In this document: positions 41,337 to 51,091 of the stretch, in pieces
Layout: the number at the start of each line of letters is the position of its first letter
How positions within the stretch are numbered: position 1 is the first letter of the stretch
Assembly (NCBI RefSeq): GCF_003725535.1
Contig: NZ_RJSF01000003.1
Span: 161,649-225,648 of the forward strand
Length of the DNA: 64,000 nt
Origin: Nocardioides pocheonensis
Lineage (GTDB): Bacteria; Actinomycetota; Actinomycetes; Propionibacteriales; Nocardioidaceae
Reading direction: 5' to 3'
Notes under the pieces: generated by a model
Databases searched by the model: none
What the model was told of the DNA's origin: nothing
Seen by the model: only the letters and a program-made list of their open reading frames with translations
Program-made: the position numbers and the translations under genes

Positions 41337-43445
41337 TTAGCGCAGCGCGGCGGGCAGCGGCTCGCCGTGCAGCACGACCAGCGACGTCACCGCCCTGGTC
41401 AGACAGACGTAGAGGCGCCGGAGGCCGGTGACCTCGTCGGGTTCGCCGGCGGCGATCGCGGCAGGCTCGACCAGCACCACGTGGTCGAACTCGAGGCCCT
41501 TGGCGAGCGACGCGGGTACGACGTCGAGGCGGACGTCGAACTCGACCTGCTCCCGGTCGGAGGTGCCCACCACCGCGAGCGGGTGGCCGTCGAGCACGCG
41601 CACGACGTCGGCGACCAGGGCGTCGGGCACGATCAGCCCGACCGAGCCGACGCGTTCCAGCACCCGCGAGACGGCCGCCGGAAGGGCTCCGAGGGGATCG
41701 GTCGCGACCACGTCGAGCTCGCCTCGCGCCCTTCGCACGGACACCGGCGGGGTGAGCTCGGGGGCGATGCGAGGTAGCAGCCTCGCGGCGTACTCGATCA
41801 CCTCGCCGGGCACGCGGAAGCCGCGGGTGAGCTCGTCGACGACGGCGTCCGGCTTGCCCAGGTGGGCCAGCGCGCGCGGCCACGAGCCCACGCCCCACGC
41901 CGTGGTGGTCTGGGCGAGGTCGCCGAGCACGGTGGCCGAGCCGGTGGTGCAGCGCCGGCCGACCGCGCGGAGCATCATCGCGGACAGGTCCTGCGCCTCG
42001 TCGAGCACGACGTGGCCCAGTGACGGTTGGCGCGCGACCAGGTCGTGGGCCTCGTCGACGAGCACGGCGTCGGCGAGCGACCACGGCGCGGAGCCGGGTG
42101 CCTTGGCCGGCTTCGGCCAGAGCAGCAGCCGTTGCTCGTCGGCGCTGAGCAGGCCGTCGGCGGCCGTCGCCAGGAAGTCCGGGTCCGACAGCAGTCGCAG
42201 GACGACGCGGGCCGGGTCGACCGCGGGCCACACCGCGTCGACGTACTGCTTGACCGGTCGGCTGCGGGCCACCGCGTCCTGGACCCGGTCGTCGGGGGAG
42301 TCGCCCGCGTTCTCCATCTTCACCAGCACCGCGTGCGCGAGACGCTGGGCGAGCATGGCCCGCGCGGCGGCGTACCGGACCTCGCGACTGCGGAGCGTGG
42401 CGATCGTCTCCTCCACCTCGTACGCCGGTACCCGCCACCGGGCCGCACCGCGCGGGACGACCAGCCCCTCGGTCGGCGCGACCAGGTGGGACCAGACGGC
42501 GCGGGAGAGCACCTCGGCCATCCGGGCGTCCCCCTTCAGCACCGAGACCGGCGCCGGGTCGGAGCCGCGGACCGTTGCCTTGGCATGTGCGTGCCGCAGC
42601 GTGGTCGCGACCAGCTCCTCGATCGTGGTCTGCCCGACCGCCATCTCGCCGAGGGCCGGCAGCACGTCACCGATGTAGCGGAGGAACGACGCGTTCGGCC
42701 CGACGACCAGCACGCCCTGCCGGCTGAGCTGGTCGCGGTGCGCGTAGAGCAGGTACGCCGCGCGGTGCAGCCCGACCGCGGTCTTGCCCGTGCCGGGGGC
42801 ACCCTGCACGCAGACCGAGCGGGACAGGTCGGCCCGCACGATGACGTCCTGCTCGGGCTGGATGGTCGCGACGATGTCGCGCATCGGGCCGACGCGCGGC
42901 CGCTCGATCTCGGCCTCGAGGAGGGCGGAGTACTCGTCCTCGACCTGCGCAGCACCCGAGGGTCGAGCCTCCCCGAACGCCTCGTCCTCGAAGCCGGTGA
43001 GGCGGCCACGCACGAACCCGTAGCGCCGGCGCAGCGCCAGGCCGAGCGGCTCGGACCGGCTGGCGCGATAGAAGGCCCGGCTCACCGGGGCGCGCCAGTC
43101 GACCACCATCGGGTCGCCGCGCTCGTCGGTGATGTGCCGGCGACCGACGTGCAGGCTCTCGCCACCGACGTCCGGCGCGTCGGGTCGGTAGTCGACCCGC
43201 CCGAAGAACAGCGGCACGGTCGGGTCGTCCGCGAGGGCCTTCCGGCGCTCCGCGAAGGCGGCCTCGAGGAACTCCCGGCTCACCCAGTCGCCGGCGGCGG
43301 CCGAGTCGAGGCTCTCGGTGCGGGCGCGCATCCGGGCGAGAGCGGCGCGGGACTCGTCGAGGTGGGCCTGCTCGACGCGGAGATCGGCGGGGACGTCGGT
43401 GGCGGGGAGGTCGGCGGGCGGGGACGGTGGCGTGGCTGAGGACAC
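41337..43445 (-). CDS. UvrD-like helicase of the HelD/HelR type
   Basis: A 702-residue SF1 ATPase. The N-terminal segment has a coiled-coil (DLRVEQAHLDESRAALARMRARTESLD), typical of the RNA-polymerase-binding arm of HelD. Walker A is VQGAPGTGKTAVGLHRAAYLL, Walker B VVLDEAQDLSAMM, and motif VI LYVCLTRAV. HelD-type proteins remove stalled RNA polymerase from DNA; actinobacterial HelR gives rifampicin tolerance. GTG 43445 with AAGGAG eight bases upstream was chosen over an upstream frame. Confidence 0.87.
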   Translation of the reverse strand: MSSATPPSPPADLPATDVPADLRVEQAHLDESRAALARMRARTESLDSAAAGDWVSREFLEAAFAERRKALADDPTVPLFFGRVDYRPDAPDVGGESLHVGRRHITDERGDPMVVDWRAPVSRAFYRASRSEPLGLALRRRYGFVRGRLTGFEDEAFGEARPSGAAQVEDEYSALLEAEIERPRVGPMRDIVATIQPEQDVIVRADLSRSVCVQGAPGTGKTAVGLHRAAYLLYAHRDQLSRQGVLVVGPNASFLRYIGDVLPALGEMAVGQTTIEELVATTLRHAHAKATVRGSDPAPVSVLKGDARMAEVLSRAVWSHLVAPTEGLVVPRGAARWRVPAYEVEETIATLRSREVRYAAARAMLAQRLAHAVLVKMENAGDSPDDRVQDAVARSRPVKQYVDAVWPAVDPARVVLRLLSDPDFLATAADGLLSADEQRLLLWPKPAKAPGSAPWSLADAVLVDEAHDLVARQPSLGHVVLDEAQDLSAMMLRAVGRRCTTGSATVLGDLAQTTTAWGVGSWPRALAHLGKPDAVVDELTRGFRVPGEVIEYAARLLPRIAPELTPPVSVRRARGELDVVATDPLGALPAAVSRVLERVGSVGLIVPDALVADVVRVLDGHPLAVVGTSDREQVEFDVRLDVVPASLAKGLEFDHVVLVEPAAIAAGEPDEVTGLRRLYVCLTRAVTSLVVLHGEPLPAALR

Positions 43446-43613
43446 GGCGGGCTCCTTCGGCCGCGCGACGCTACCAGCGGCCCGCCGCCGACGAAACCGG
43501 TTTTGCCGGAGCACCCGCCCGGCGGGTTTCTCGGCGTTTCGGTGGACATGGGCAGCACGGTCAGGACAGGGTGAACCGGGGCAAGTCGACCGGACCGGCC
43601 CGGAAAGGGAGTC

Positions 43614-45224
43614 GTGAAGCGTCTCGTAGCCGTTCTCGTGGCGGCAGTACTGGCAGTGTCGTTGGCGTCGTTGACAGGCCTGGAGGGCGCGACCGCGTCA
43701 CCCGGCACGGTCCGCACCGTGGCTTCGGCGTACACGCCGACCATCACCTTCGCCGGCTGCGGCGACGGCACCCCCGACCAGTGCGCGAACTTCGCCGTGC
43801 CCCTCGACTACGCCAACCCGGACACCAGCGCGGCGAACACGATCACCCTCGCCGTGCGGATGCGACCGGCCACCGCGACTCCCAACCTGGGCTACATGCT
43901 CGCCAACCCCGGCGGCCCCGGCGCCTCGGGCACCGGTCTGGTCGCGCTCGCCGGCAACGTGCCCAACAACGTCGGCAAGCAGTACAGCTGGATCGGCTTC
44001 GACCCCCGCGGAGTCGGTGACAGCACCCCGTCGCTGCACTGCAACACCCATTACTTCGGCGTCAACCGGCCCAACTACGTGCCGAAGACCCGCGCGCTGA
44101 TGCACTTCTGGAAGACCAAGACCCGCCGGTACGCCGCCCAGTGCGGTGCCAGCGCGGCCGCCCGGCTCCTCGGGCACGTGTCGACGATGGACACCGTCCG
44201 CGACATGGAGAGCCTGCGCGTCGCGCTCAGCGCCCCGAAGATCAGCTTCTACGGGTTCTCCTACGGCACCTACCTCGGCCAGGCCTACGCCACGACGTAC
44301 CCGGGCAACGTCGACAAGTTCGTGCTCGACGGCGTGGTCAACCCGGTCGACTACTGGTACGGCGCCAACCTCAAGCAGGAGCGCGGCTTCGACCGGAACA
44401 TCAACATCTTCTTCAAGTGGGTCGCCCGCCACAACCACCGCTACCACCTCGGCACCAGTGGGCGCGCGATCCGCAAGGGCTACAACGCGCTGCTCAAGCG
44501 CCTCGACCGGCACCCGCTCGCGCACCGCAGGCTGGGTCCGGACGAGCTCACCGACGCGATGATCAACGCCGGCTACTACGTCTACAACTGGGACTACATC
44601 GCCGCGTCGTACTCCGCGCTGGTGCGCAAGGGTCGCGCGTTCGCGATGTTCGACATCTACCGGCAGCTCAACATGGGCGACGACAACGGCTACGCGATGT
44701 ACCTGGCGACCCAGTGCACCGACGTCCGTCGGCCGTCCTGGCACAAGCAGGTGCTCGACGCCTGGCGGATCCACCGCAAGCACCCGTTCCTGGCCTGGGA
44801 CAACACCTGGTTCAACGCACCGTGCGTGACCTGGCCGGCTGCGTCGCAGAGCCGGATCCCGATCAGTGGTGCCGCCGCGGCGGCCGCGGGCGCGAAGTTC
44901 CTGCTGGTCAACGAGACCAAGGACGCGGCCACGCCGTACTCCGGTGCCCTGAAGGTGCGGTCGCTGTTCCCCTCGTCCGCGCTGATCGCGGGCGTCGGGG
45001 GCACCACGCACGCCGGCTCGCTCTCGGGCGTGTCCTGCGTCGACGACCGGATCGCCGACTTCCTCGCCAACGGCACGCTGCCCGCGCGGCTGGCCGGCAC
45101 CCGGTCCGACGTGAACTGCCCGAAGGTGCCCGCACCGTCGAGCCGCTACGCCCGGACGGCGAGCGGCGGCGTCCCGCCGGCCCTGCGCCAGCAGCTCTTC
45201 GCGGGCCAGCTCCCGAGGCTCTAG
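43614..45224 (+). CDS. Secreted alpha/beta hydrolase (tripeptidyl-aminopeptidase-like)
   Basis: A 536-residue protein with a signal peptide (KRLVAVLVAAVLAVSLASL, cleavage after about residue 29). It has the S33-type pattern YANPGGPGASGTGL near the oxyanion hole, FDPRGVG, the nucleophile elbow GFSYGTYLGQAYA, Asp in LVNETKDAATPY and His in GTTHAGSLSG. Streptomyces SlpD/SlpE and TAP proteases share this plan and cleave N-terminal tripeptides outside the cell. Starts at GTG 43614 behind AAAGGGA. Confidence 0.87.
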   Translation: MKRLVAVLVAAVLAVSLASLTGLEGATASPGTVRTVASAYTPTITFAGCGDGTPDQCANFAVPLDYANPDTSAANTITLAVRMRPATATPNLGYMLANPGGPGASGTGLVALAGNVPNNVGKQYSWIGFDPRGVGDSTPSLHCNTHYFGVNRPNYVPKTRALMHFWKTKTRRYAAQCGASAAARLLGHVSTMDTVRDMESLRVALSAPKISFYGFSYGTYLGQAYATTYPGNVDKFVLDGVVNPVDYWYGANLKQERGFDRNINIFFKWVARHNHRYHLGTSGRAIRKGYNALLKRLDRHPLAHRRLGPDELTDAMINAGYYVYNWDYIAASYSALVRKGRAFAMFDIYRQLNMGDDNGYAMYLATQCTDVRRPSWHKQVLDAWRIHRKHPFLAWDNTWFNAPCVTWPAASQSRIPISGAAAAAAGAKFLLVNETKDAATPYSGALKVRSLFPSSALIAGVGGTTHAGSLSGVSCVDDRIADFLANGTLPARLAGTRSDVNCPKVPAPSSRYARTASGGVPPALRQQLFAGQLPRL

Positions 45225-45235
45225 CCCGCGCCGCT

Positions 45236-45396
45236 GGTTGAGGGGCGAGCGCCAGCGAGCCCTTCGGCAGGCTCAGGAACCACCTCGAAACCTCCGGACG
45301 CCCCCACGGGCGGCACCGGGTTTCGAGGCGGTTGCTGCGCAACCGCACCTCAACCAGCGGCGTCGAGGCGGTTGCTGCGCAACCGCACCTCAACCA
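45236..45396. repeat. Cluster of palindromic intergenic repeats
   Basis: A block starting GGTTGAGGGGCGAGCGCCAG (45236) ends in TCGAAACC. It is followed by two direct copies of a 34-bp unit (45323-45356 and 45363-45396, period 40) that begins TCGAGGCGGTTGCTGCGC and ends CACCTCAACCA. Each unit can fold on GGTTGC/GCAACC. The ends match the element at 61547-61585. It lies between the convergent hydrolase and XPB genes. Confidence 0.85.
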
Positions 45397-45412
45397 CCGA
45401 AGCGCGGGCAGT

Positions 45413-47071
45413 TCAGTCGGGGATGTCCCCGGCGTCCACGATTCGGTAGGCGTAGCCCTGCTCGGCCAGGAACCGCTGGCGGTTCTGGGCGAAGTCGGCG
45501 TCGACGGTGTCCCGGCTGACGATCGTGTAGAACCGCGCCGTCCGACCGTCGCGCTTGGGACGCAGCAGCCGGCCCAGGCGCTGGGCCTCCTCCTGGCGTG
45601 AGCCGAAGCTGCCGGAGACCTGGATCGCCACCGCGGCCTCAGGCAGGTCGATGGAGAAGTTCGCGACCTTCGAGACCACGAGCAGGTCGATCTCGCCCTG
45701 GCGGAACGCCTCGAAGAGCTTCTCGCGCTCCCTCACCGTGGTCTCGCCCTTGATCACCGGGGCGCCGAGGTGCTCGCCGAGCTCGTCGAGCTGGTCGAGG
45801 TACTGCCCGATCACCAGGGTCGGCTCGCCGGCGTGCTGGCGCACGAGGCGCTCGGCGACCCGGGTCTTGGCGAACGTGGAGCTGGCCAGCCGGTAGCGCT
45901 CGTCGGCGTCCGCGGTCGCATAGGCCAGCCGCTCGCCCTCGGGCAGGGTCACCCGCACCTCCACGCAGTCGGCCGGCGCGATCCAGCCCTGGGCCTCGAT
46001 GTCCTTCCACGGCGCGTCGAACCGCTTGGGCCCGATCAGGCTGAACACGTCGCCCTCACGGCCGTCCTCGCGGATCAGCGTCGCGGTCAGGCCGATCCGG
46101 CGCCGGGCCTGCAGGTCGGCGGTCATCCGGAAGATCGGAGCCGGGAGGAGGTGCACCTCGTCGTACACGACCAGGCCCCAGTCGCGGGCGTCGAGCAGCT
46201 CGAGGTGCGTGTAGGCGCCCTTCCGGCGTGTGGTGAGCACCTGGTACGTCGCGATCGTGACCGGACGGATCTCCTTGCGGGCGCCGGAGTACTCGCCGAT
46301 CTCGTCCTCGGTGAGGGTGGTGCGCTTGACCAGCTCGTGCTTCCACTGGCGCGCGCTCACCGTGTTGGTGACCAGGATCAGCGTGGTCGCCCGGGCGTGC
46401 GCCATCGCGGCCGCGCCGACGATCGTCTTGCCCGCGCCGCAGGGCAGGACCACCACCCCGGAGCCGCCGTGCCAGAAGGAGTCGGCCGCCTGCTTCTGGT
46501 AGTCGCGCAACGCCCAGCCGTCCTCGACCAGCGCGATCGGGTGGGCCTCGCCGTCGACGTACCCGGCGTGGTCCTCGGCGGGCCACCCGAGCTTGAGCAG
46601 CGCCTGCTTCAGGTTGCCCCGCTCGGAGGGGTGCACGGCCACCGTGCCCTCGCTGCCCGGCGCGTCGTCGAGACGCTCGCCGAGCATGCCGGCGATCCGC
46701 TTGCTGCGGATCACCTCCTCGAACACGGCCCGGTCGGTGCTGGTCAGCACCAGGCCGTGGACCGGGTGCTTGTCCAGGCGCAGCCGGCCGTAGCGGGCCA
46801 TGGTCTCGGCGAGGTCGACCAGCAGGCCGTGCGGCACGGCGTACCGGCTGTAGGTGAGCAGCGTGTCGACGACCTGCTCGGCGTCGTGACCGGCCGCGCG
46901 GGCGTTCCAGAGCCCGAGCGGCGTCAGCCGGTAGGTGTGCACGTGCTCGGGGGAGCGCTCGAGCTCGGCGAACGGCGCGATCGCGCGCCGGGCCTCCTCG
47001 GCCTGCGGGTGGTCGACCTCGAGGAGCACGGTCTTGTCCGACTGGACGATGAGCGGGCCGGGGTTCGTCAT
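45413..47071 (-). CDS. XPB/Rad25-type DNA helicase
   Basis: A 552-residue SF2 helicase of the bacterial XPB family. The N-terminal damage-recognition-like domain (TVLLEVDHPQAEEARRAIAPFAELERSPEHVHTYRLTPLGLWNARAAG) precedes LRDYQKQAADSFWHGGSGVVVLPCGAGKTIVGAAA (Walker A), YDEVHLLPA (DEVH box), LTATLIREDGRE and the QRLGRLLRPK motif VI. Homolog of M. tuberculosis Rv0861c. It unwinds 3'-5' in repair or transcription. Its usual partner gene is here 7 kb away at 54039. Confidence 0.95.
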   Translation of the reverse strand: MTNPGPLIVQSDKTVLLEVDHPQAEEARRAIAPFAELERSPEHVHTYRLTPLGLWNARAAGHDAEQVVDTLLTYSRYAVPHGLLVDLAETMARYGRLRLDKHPVHGLVLTSTDRAVFEEVIRSKRIAGMLGERLDDAPGSEGTVAVHPSERGNLKQALLKLGWPAEDHAGYVDGEAHPIALVEDGWALRDYQKQAADSFWHGGSGVVVLPCGAGKTIVGAAAMAHARATTLILVTNTVSARQWKHELVKRTTLTEDEIGEYSGARKEIRPVTIATYQVLTTRRKGAYTHLELLDARDWGLVVYDEVHLLPAPIFRMTADLQARRRIGLTATLIREDGREGDVFSLIGPKRFDAPWKDIEAQGWIAPADCVEVRVTLPEGERLAYATADADERYRLASSTFAKTRVAERLVRQHAGEPTLVIGQYLDQLDELGEHLGAPVIKGETTVREREKLFEAFRQGEIDLLVVSKVANFSIDLPEAAVAIQVSGSFGSRQEEAQRLGRLLRPKRDGRTARFYTIVSRDTVDADFAQNRQRFLAEQGYAYRIVDAGDIPD

Positions 47072-47141
47072 GACCGCGCAAGTCTACGAGCGAGCAGGGC
47101 ACGAATCGGACCTCGTGGGTTTCGTTGTGGACTGATGCCCG

Positions 47142-47175
47142 TTTCTGTTGGAATCTCTTGACTTCTGTTGGTTCC
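47142..47175. promoter_or_regulatory. Direct-repeat operator candidate for FruR
   Basis: Two copies of TTCTGTTGG, in TTTCTGTTGGAATC (47142-47155) and CTTCTGTTGGTTCC (47162-47175), are 20 bp apart, about two helical turns. They lie 77-110 bp upstream of the DeoR-type fruR. DeoR proteins bind such direct repeats, so autoregulation of the fru-pts operon by fructose-1-phosphate or a similar ligand is likely. Confidence 0.5.
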
Positions 47176-47251
47176 GGGTGTGTAGTGAGCGAAGAGACGC
47201 ACGTCACACCCGGCCGGTGAGGCCGGCGGGAAGTCCGAGGAGGCAGCGGCG

Positions 47252-48013
47252 ATGTACGCAGAGGAGCGGCAGGCGGCGATCGTGACCCGGGCCCGCGCCG
47301 AGGGCCGCGTCGAGGTCGCCTCGCTCGCCGACAGCCTGGGCGTCACCACCGAGACGGTGCGCCGCGACCTCACCGCGCTGGAGCGGGCCGGCGTGCTCCG
47401 CCGGGTCCACGGCGGCGCCATCCCCGTCGAGCGGCTCGGCTTCGAGCCCGCCGTCGACACCCGCGAGCAGGTGGCCACCTCGGAGAAGGAGGCGATCGCC
47501 AAGGCCGCTCTCAACGAGCTGCCCGTCGACGGCGCGATCGCGCTGGACGCCGGCACGACGACGCTGCGCCTCGCCGAGGCGATCCCGGCCGACCGCGAGC
47601 TCACCGTCGTCACCAACGGCCTGCCGATCGCCATGGCCCTCGCCGGACGTCCGAACCTCACCGTGCACGTCGTCCCCGGTCGGGTGCGCTCGCGCACGCT
47701 GGCCGCGGTCGGGGAGGCCTCGGTGGCCTTCCTCCGCGAGCTGTACGTCGACGTGGCGTTCCTCGGCACCAACGGGTTCTCGCCCGAGCGAGGGTTCACG
47801 ACGCCCGACGCCGAGGAGGCGGCGACCAAGCGCGCGCTGATCGGCTGCGCCGGTCGCAGCGTCGCCCTCGCCGACAGCAGCAAGCACGGGGTCAACCACT
47901 TCGCCGCGTTCGCCGGCATCGAGGACATAGACCTGCTCATCACCGACGGCGGGCTCGACCCGCGGAAGGTCAGCGGCCTCGAGGCCGCCGGGCTCCAGGT
48001 GGTGCGGGCATGA
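47252..48013 (+). CDS. fruR: DeoR-family regulator of the fructose PTS operon
   Basis: A 253-residue DeoR regulator. HTH: EERQAAIVTRARAEGRVEVASLADSLGVTTETVRRDLTALERAGVLRRVHGGA. The ISOCOT-fold sugar-phosphate domain shows ALDAGTTTLRLAEAIP, the TNGLPIA segment and ADSSKHG. It is the first gene of an operon with fruK, EIIA, EIIBC, HPr and EI, and overlaps fruK by 4 bp. Likely a repressor released by a fructose phosphate. Confidence 0.92.
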   Translation: MYAEERQAAIVTRARAEGRVEVASLADSLGVTTETVRRDLTALERAGVLRRVHGGAIPVERLGFEPAVDTREQVATSEKEAIAKAALNELPVDGAIALDAGTTTLRLAEAIPADRELTVVTNGLPIAMALAGRPNLTVHVVPGRVRSRTLAAVGEASVAFLRELYVDVAFLGTNGFSPERGFTTPDAEEAATKRALIGCAGRSVALADSSKHGVNHFAAFAGIEDIDLLITDGGLDPRKVSGLEAAGLQVVRA

Positions 48014-48963
48014 TTGCGACCGTCACCCTCAACCCCAGCCTGGACCGCACCCTCCGGGTGCAGAGCCTCGAGCGCGGCGAGGTCCAGCGCGCGCTCTACA
48101 ACCACACCGACCCGGGCGGGAAGGGCGTCAACGTGGCCCGCGCGCTGAGCGCCCACGGCGTCCCCGTCGTGACGGTCCTGCCCGCCGGCGGCACCACCGG
48201 CGCGTCGCTCGTCGCCGGGCTCGTCGAGGCCGGGGTCGACCACGTCGCCGTACCGGTCCAGAGCCGCACCCGGGCGAACGTCTCGATCGTCGAGCCCGAC
48301 GGCACCACCACGAAGATCAACGAGCCGGGCGTCCCGCTCACCTCGCGCGAGCTGAAGGCGATCACCGACGCCGTCATCGCTCGTGTGGGGCCGGGCGACT
48401 GGGTCGTGACCGCCGGGTCGATCGCCCCCGGGCAGGACCCCGAGGTGTACGCCGCCATCGGGCGCGCCGCCCGCGCCGCCGGCGCCCACTGGGCCGTCGA
48501 CACCTCCGGGGTCGCGCTGGCCGCCTCGCTCACCGCCCGCCCCGACCTGGTCAAGCCCAACCGCGAGGAGCTCAGCGAGGTGCTCGGCGTCGAGCTGCGC
48601 ACGCTGGACGACGTGGTCGAGGCCTGCGACGGCCTGGTCAACGGCAACGGCCTGACCGTGGTCTGCAGCCTGGGCCCCGACGGCGCCCTGCTGGTCGACC
48701 GCCACGGCGCCTGGCACGGCACAGGTCCCCGCGTGCAGGTCGAGAACACCGTCGGCGCCGGCGACGCCCTGCTCGCCGGCTTCCTCTACGGCCTGACCGT
48801 CGAGGGCAGCGCGCAGGACGGTCTCCGGTCCGGCATCGCCTGGGCGACCGCTGCGGTCGCCACACCCGGCACCGGCGTACCGGCCCCCGACCGGGTGCGC
48901 CCCGACGACGTCCACATCACCGAGGCCGCTGCGGCCACCCTCACCCACCTGGAGAGCGCATGA
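48010..48963 (+). CDS. fruK: 1-Phosphofructokinase
   Basis: A 317-residue PfkB kinase: IATVTLNPSLDRTL, then HTDPGGKGVNVARALSAHG (substrate site), and the C-terminal VENTVGAGDALLAGFLYG with the catalytic Asp and anion hole. It phosphorylates fructose-1-phosphate, the product of the coupled EII transporter, to fructose-1,6-bisphosphate. ATGA overlaps on both sides couple it to fruR and the EIIA gene. Confidence 0.95.
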   Translation: MIATVTLNPSLDRTLRVQSLERGEVQRALYNHTDPGGKGVNVARALSAHGVPVVTVLPAGGTTGASLVAGLVEAGVDHVAVPVQSRTRANVSIVEPDGTTTKINEPGVPLTSRELKAITDAVIARVGPGDWVVTAGSIAPGQDPEVYAAIGRAARAAGAHWAVDTSGVALAASLTARPDLVKPNREELSEVLGVELRTLDDVVEACDGLVNGNGLTVVCSLGPDGALLVDRHGAWHGTGPRVQVENTVGAGDALLAGFLYGLTVEGSAQDGLRSGIAWATAAVATPGTGVPAPDRVRPDDVHITEAAAATLTHLESA

Positions 48964-49436
48964 ACGACCCTGTGACCGACGTCGGGCTGATCACGCCCGC
49001 GCTGGTCGACCTCGACCTCGACGGCCACGCCGCGGACAAGGACGCCGCCATCCGGCGCCTCGTCCAGCTCGCGTACGACGCGGGCCGCGTCACCGACGTG
49101 GAGCAGATGCTCGCCGACGTCCGGGCCCGGGAGGCCCAGATGGCGACGGGTCTCGAGGGCGGCATCGGCATCCCGCACGCCCGGTCGGCCGCGGTGCGCG
49201 TGCCGACGCTGGTCTTCGGCCGGTCCAGTGCCGGCATCGACTTCGGTGCGGAGGACGGTCCGGCCCGGATCGTGTTCCTCATCGCTGCGCCCGACGACGG
49301 GGAAGGCGAGCACCTCACGGTGCTGGCCGCGTTGGCGCGACGCCTCGTGCACCAGTCCTTCCGCGAGGCACTCATCAACGCAGGCGACTCGGAGGACGTC
49401 GTCGAGCTCATCCGAAGCGAGGTGGAGAACCGATGA
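48960..49436 (+). CDS. fruA: PTS fructose-specific EIIA component
   Basis: A 158-residue EIIA-Fru/Mtl-type domain. The phosphorylated His73 is in GGIGIPHARSAAV. It passes phosphate from HPr to EIIB. Here it is a separate protein rather than fused to EIIBC. Overlaps its neighbours by 4 bp. The gene symbol applies to the whole EII transporter, which is split over this and the next gene. Confidence 0.92.
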   Translation: MNDPVTDVGLITPALVDLDLDGHAADKDAAIRRLVQLAYDAGRVTDVEQMLADVRAREAQMATGLEGGIGIPHARSAAVRVPTLVFGRSSAGIDFGAEDGPARIVFLIAAPDDGEGEHLTVLAALARRLVHQSFREALINAGDSEDVVELIRSEVENR

Positions 49437-50956
49437 AGTTCGTAGCTGTCACGTCGTGCCCGACCGGTATCGCGCACACGTACATGGCGGCCGAGGCACT
49501 CGAGCAGGCCGCGCGCGACGCGGGGCACGAGATCCAGGTCGAGACCCAGGGCGCCGGTGGGCTGCAGGCCCTCGACCAGAGCGTCATCGACGCGGCCGAC
49601 GCGGTGATCTTCGCCGCGGACGTCGAGGTCCGCGGGCGTGACCGGTTCGCCGGCAAGCCGACCGTGACCGCCCCGGTCAAGCGCGCGATCAACGGCGCGG
49701 CCGCGATCGTCGAGGAGGCCGTCCAGGCCGCCCGGTCCGGTGTCGTCACGGCGGCTGCCCCCGCGGGCTCGTCTCGCGGCCTCACCACCAAGGTCGACCA
49801 CGACGCCGGGGTGGGCACCCGCGTGCGGCAGTGGCTGATGACCGGCGTGAGCTACATGATCCCGTTCGTCGCCGCGGGCGGCATCCTGATCGCCTTCGGC
49901 TTCATGATCGCCCGCTTCGCCGGGGGCGACAACGGCGCCATCGAGGTCACCAAGATCCCGATCGCCGACCTGATCAAGCACTTCGACGCGACCTCCGGGA
50001 TGCAGTGGGCAGCCCTGCTCTTCCAGGTCGGCGTGGCCGCCTTCGGGTTCCTCGTCCCCGCCCTGGCAGGCTTCATCGCCTTCGGCATCGCCGACCGGCC
50101 CGGCATCGCTCCCGGGTTCGTCGGCGGCGCGCTCGCCGGCGTCGTGGGCGCGGGCTTCCTCGGCGGCATCGTCGCCGGCTTCCTCGGCGGCTTCGTGGCC
50201 CTCTGGGTCAGCCGCTGGCGGGTCCCCAAGGCGGTCGCGAGCATCATGCCCGTCGTGCTGATCCCGCTGGTCGCGACGCTGATCACCGGCGGCCTGATGA
50301 TCGTCGTCCTCGGCCGCCCGCTGTCCTGGGTCACCGAGAAGCTCACGGCCGGCCTGAACAACATGTCCGGCGGCTCGCTGATCCTGCTCGGCGTCGTCCT
50401 CGGCCTCATGATGGCCTTCGACATGGGCGGCCCGGTCAACAAGGTGGCCTACACCTTCGCGACCACCGGCCTCACCGCCGCGGCGATCGCCTCGCACGGC
50501 ACGCAGCTGACCGTCATGGCCGCGGTGATGGCCGCGGGCATGACGCCCCCGCTGGGTCTGGCGCTGGCCACCGTCGTCCGCAAGGAGCTGTTCACCGAGC
50601 CCGAGCAGGAGAACGGCAAGGCCGCCTGGCTGCTCGGTGCCTCGTTCATCACCGAGGGTGCGATCCCGTTCGCGGCGGCCGACCCGCTGCGCGTGATCCC
50701 GTCGATCATGGTCGGCTCCGGCATCACCGGCGGCCTCGTGGCGGCGTTCGGCAGCGAGCTGGCCGCACCGCACGGCGGCATCTGGGTCACCCCGCTGATC
50801 AGCGGCATCCCCGGCTACCTGTTCGCGATCCTCGTGGGCACCGGCGTGACGGCCGCGCTGGTCGTGCTCGCCAAGTCGGTACGCCGTACCGAGGTGGCGG
50901 AGGACGAGGTCTCCGTCTCGGGCGCACACGCAGCAACGAACATGGCGACCGTCTGA
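49433..50956 (+). CDS. fruA: PTS fructose-specific EIIBC component
   Basis: A 507-residue fusion. EIIB at residues 1-100 has the phosphorylated Cys9 in VTSCPTGIAHTYMAAEAL. A linker follows, then EIIC at about 130-480 with some eight to ten membrane segments (GVSYMIPFVAAGGILIAFGF at its start) and the fructose-type GGPVNKVAYTF and TEGAIPFAAADPLR motifs. It imports fructose as fructose-1-phosphate. An intercistronic hairpin separates it from ptsH. Confidence 0.95.
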   Translation: MKFVAVTSCPTGIAHTYMAAEALEQAARDAGHEIQVETQGAGGLQALDQSVIDAADAVIFAADVEVRGRDRFAGKPTVTAPVKRAINGAAAIVEEAVQAARSGVVTAAAPAGSSRGLTTKVDHDAGVGTRVRQWLMTGVSYMIPFVAAGGILIAFGFMIARFAGGDNGAIEVTKIPIADLIKHFDATSGMQWAALLFQVGVAAFGFLVPALAGFIAFGIADRPGIAPGFVGGALAGVVGAGFLGGIVAGFLGGFVALWVSRWRVPKAVASIMPVVLIPLVATLITGGLMIVVLGRPLSWVTEKLTAGLNNMSGGSLILLGVVLGLMMAFDMGGPVNKVAYTFATTGLTAAAIASHGTQLTVMAAVMAAGMTPPLGLALATVVRKELFTEPEQENGKAAWLLGASFITEGAIPFAAADPLRVIPSIMVGSGITGGLVAAFGSELAAPHGGIWVTPLISGIPGYLFAILVGTGVTAALVVLAKSVRRTEVAEDEVSVSGAHAATNMATV

Positions 50957-50986
50957 GCCGCGAGGCCGGCGACGTCGACCGAGCAC

Positions 50987-51027
50987 GCAGGTGGGGCCGT
51001 GTAGCCCCGAAAGCCGGCCCCACCTGC
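50987..51027. terminator. Intercistronic hairpin between EIIBC and HPr genes
   Basis: A perfect 13-bp stem, GCAGGTGGGGCCG with CGGCCCCACCTGC, and a 15-base loop. No U-tract follows. As it lies inside an operon on one strand, it may be a partial terminator or a stabilising structure that sets different levels of transporter and HPr/EI. Confidence 0.6.
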
Positions 51028-51091
51028 GCTCCAGGACCTTGATCCACTGCACAGCCATCCGTACCGTCCGCACCCAACACCAGGAGTAGTC

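Noticed and set aside
45323..45396. Two 34-bp direct repeats that might be a minimal CRISPR array
   Set aside because: Only a 6-bp gap separates them, there are no cas genes, and the unit recurs in altered form elsewhere as a palindromic intergenic repeat.
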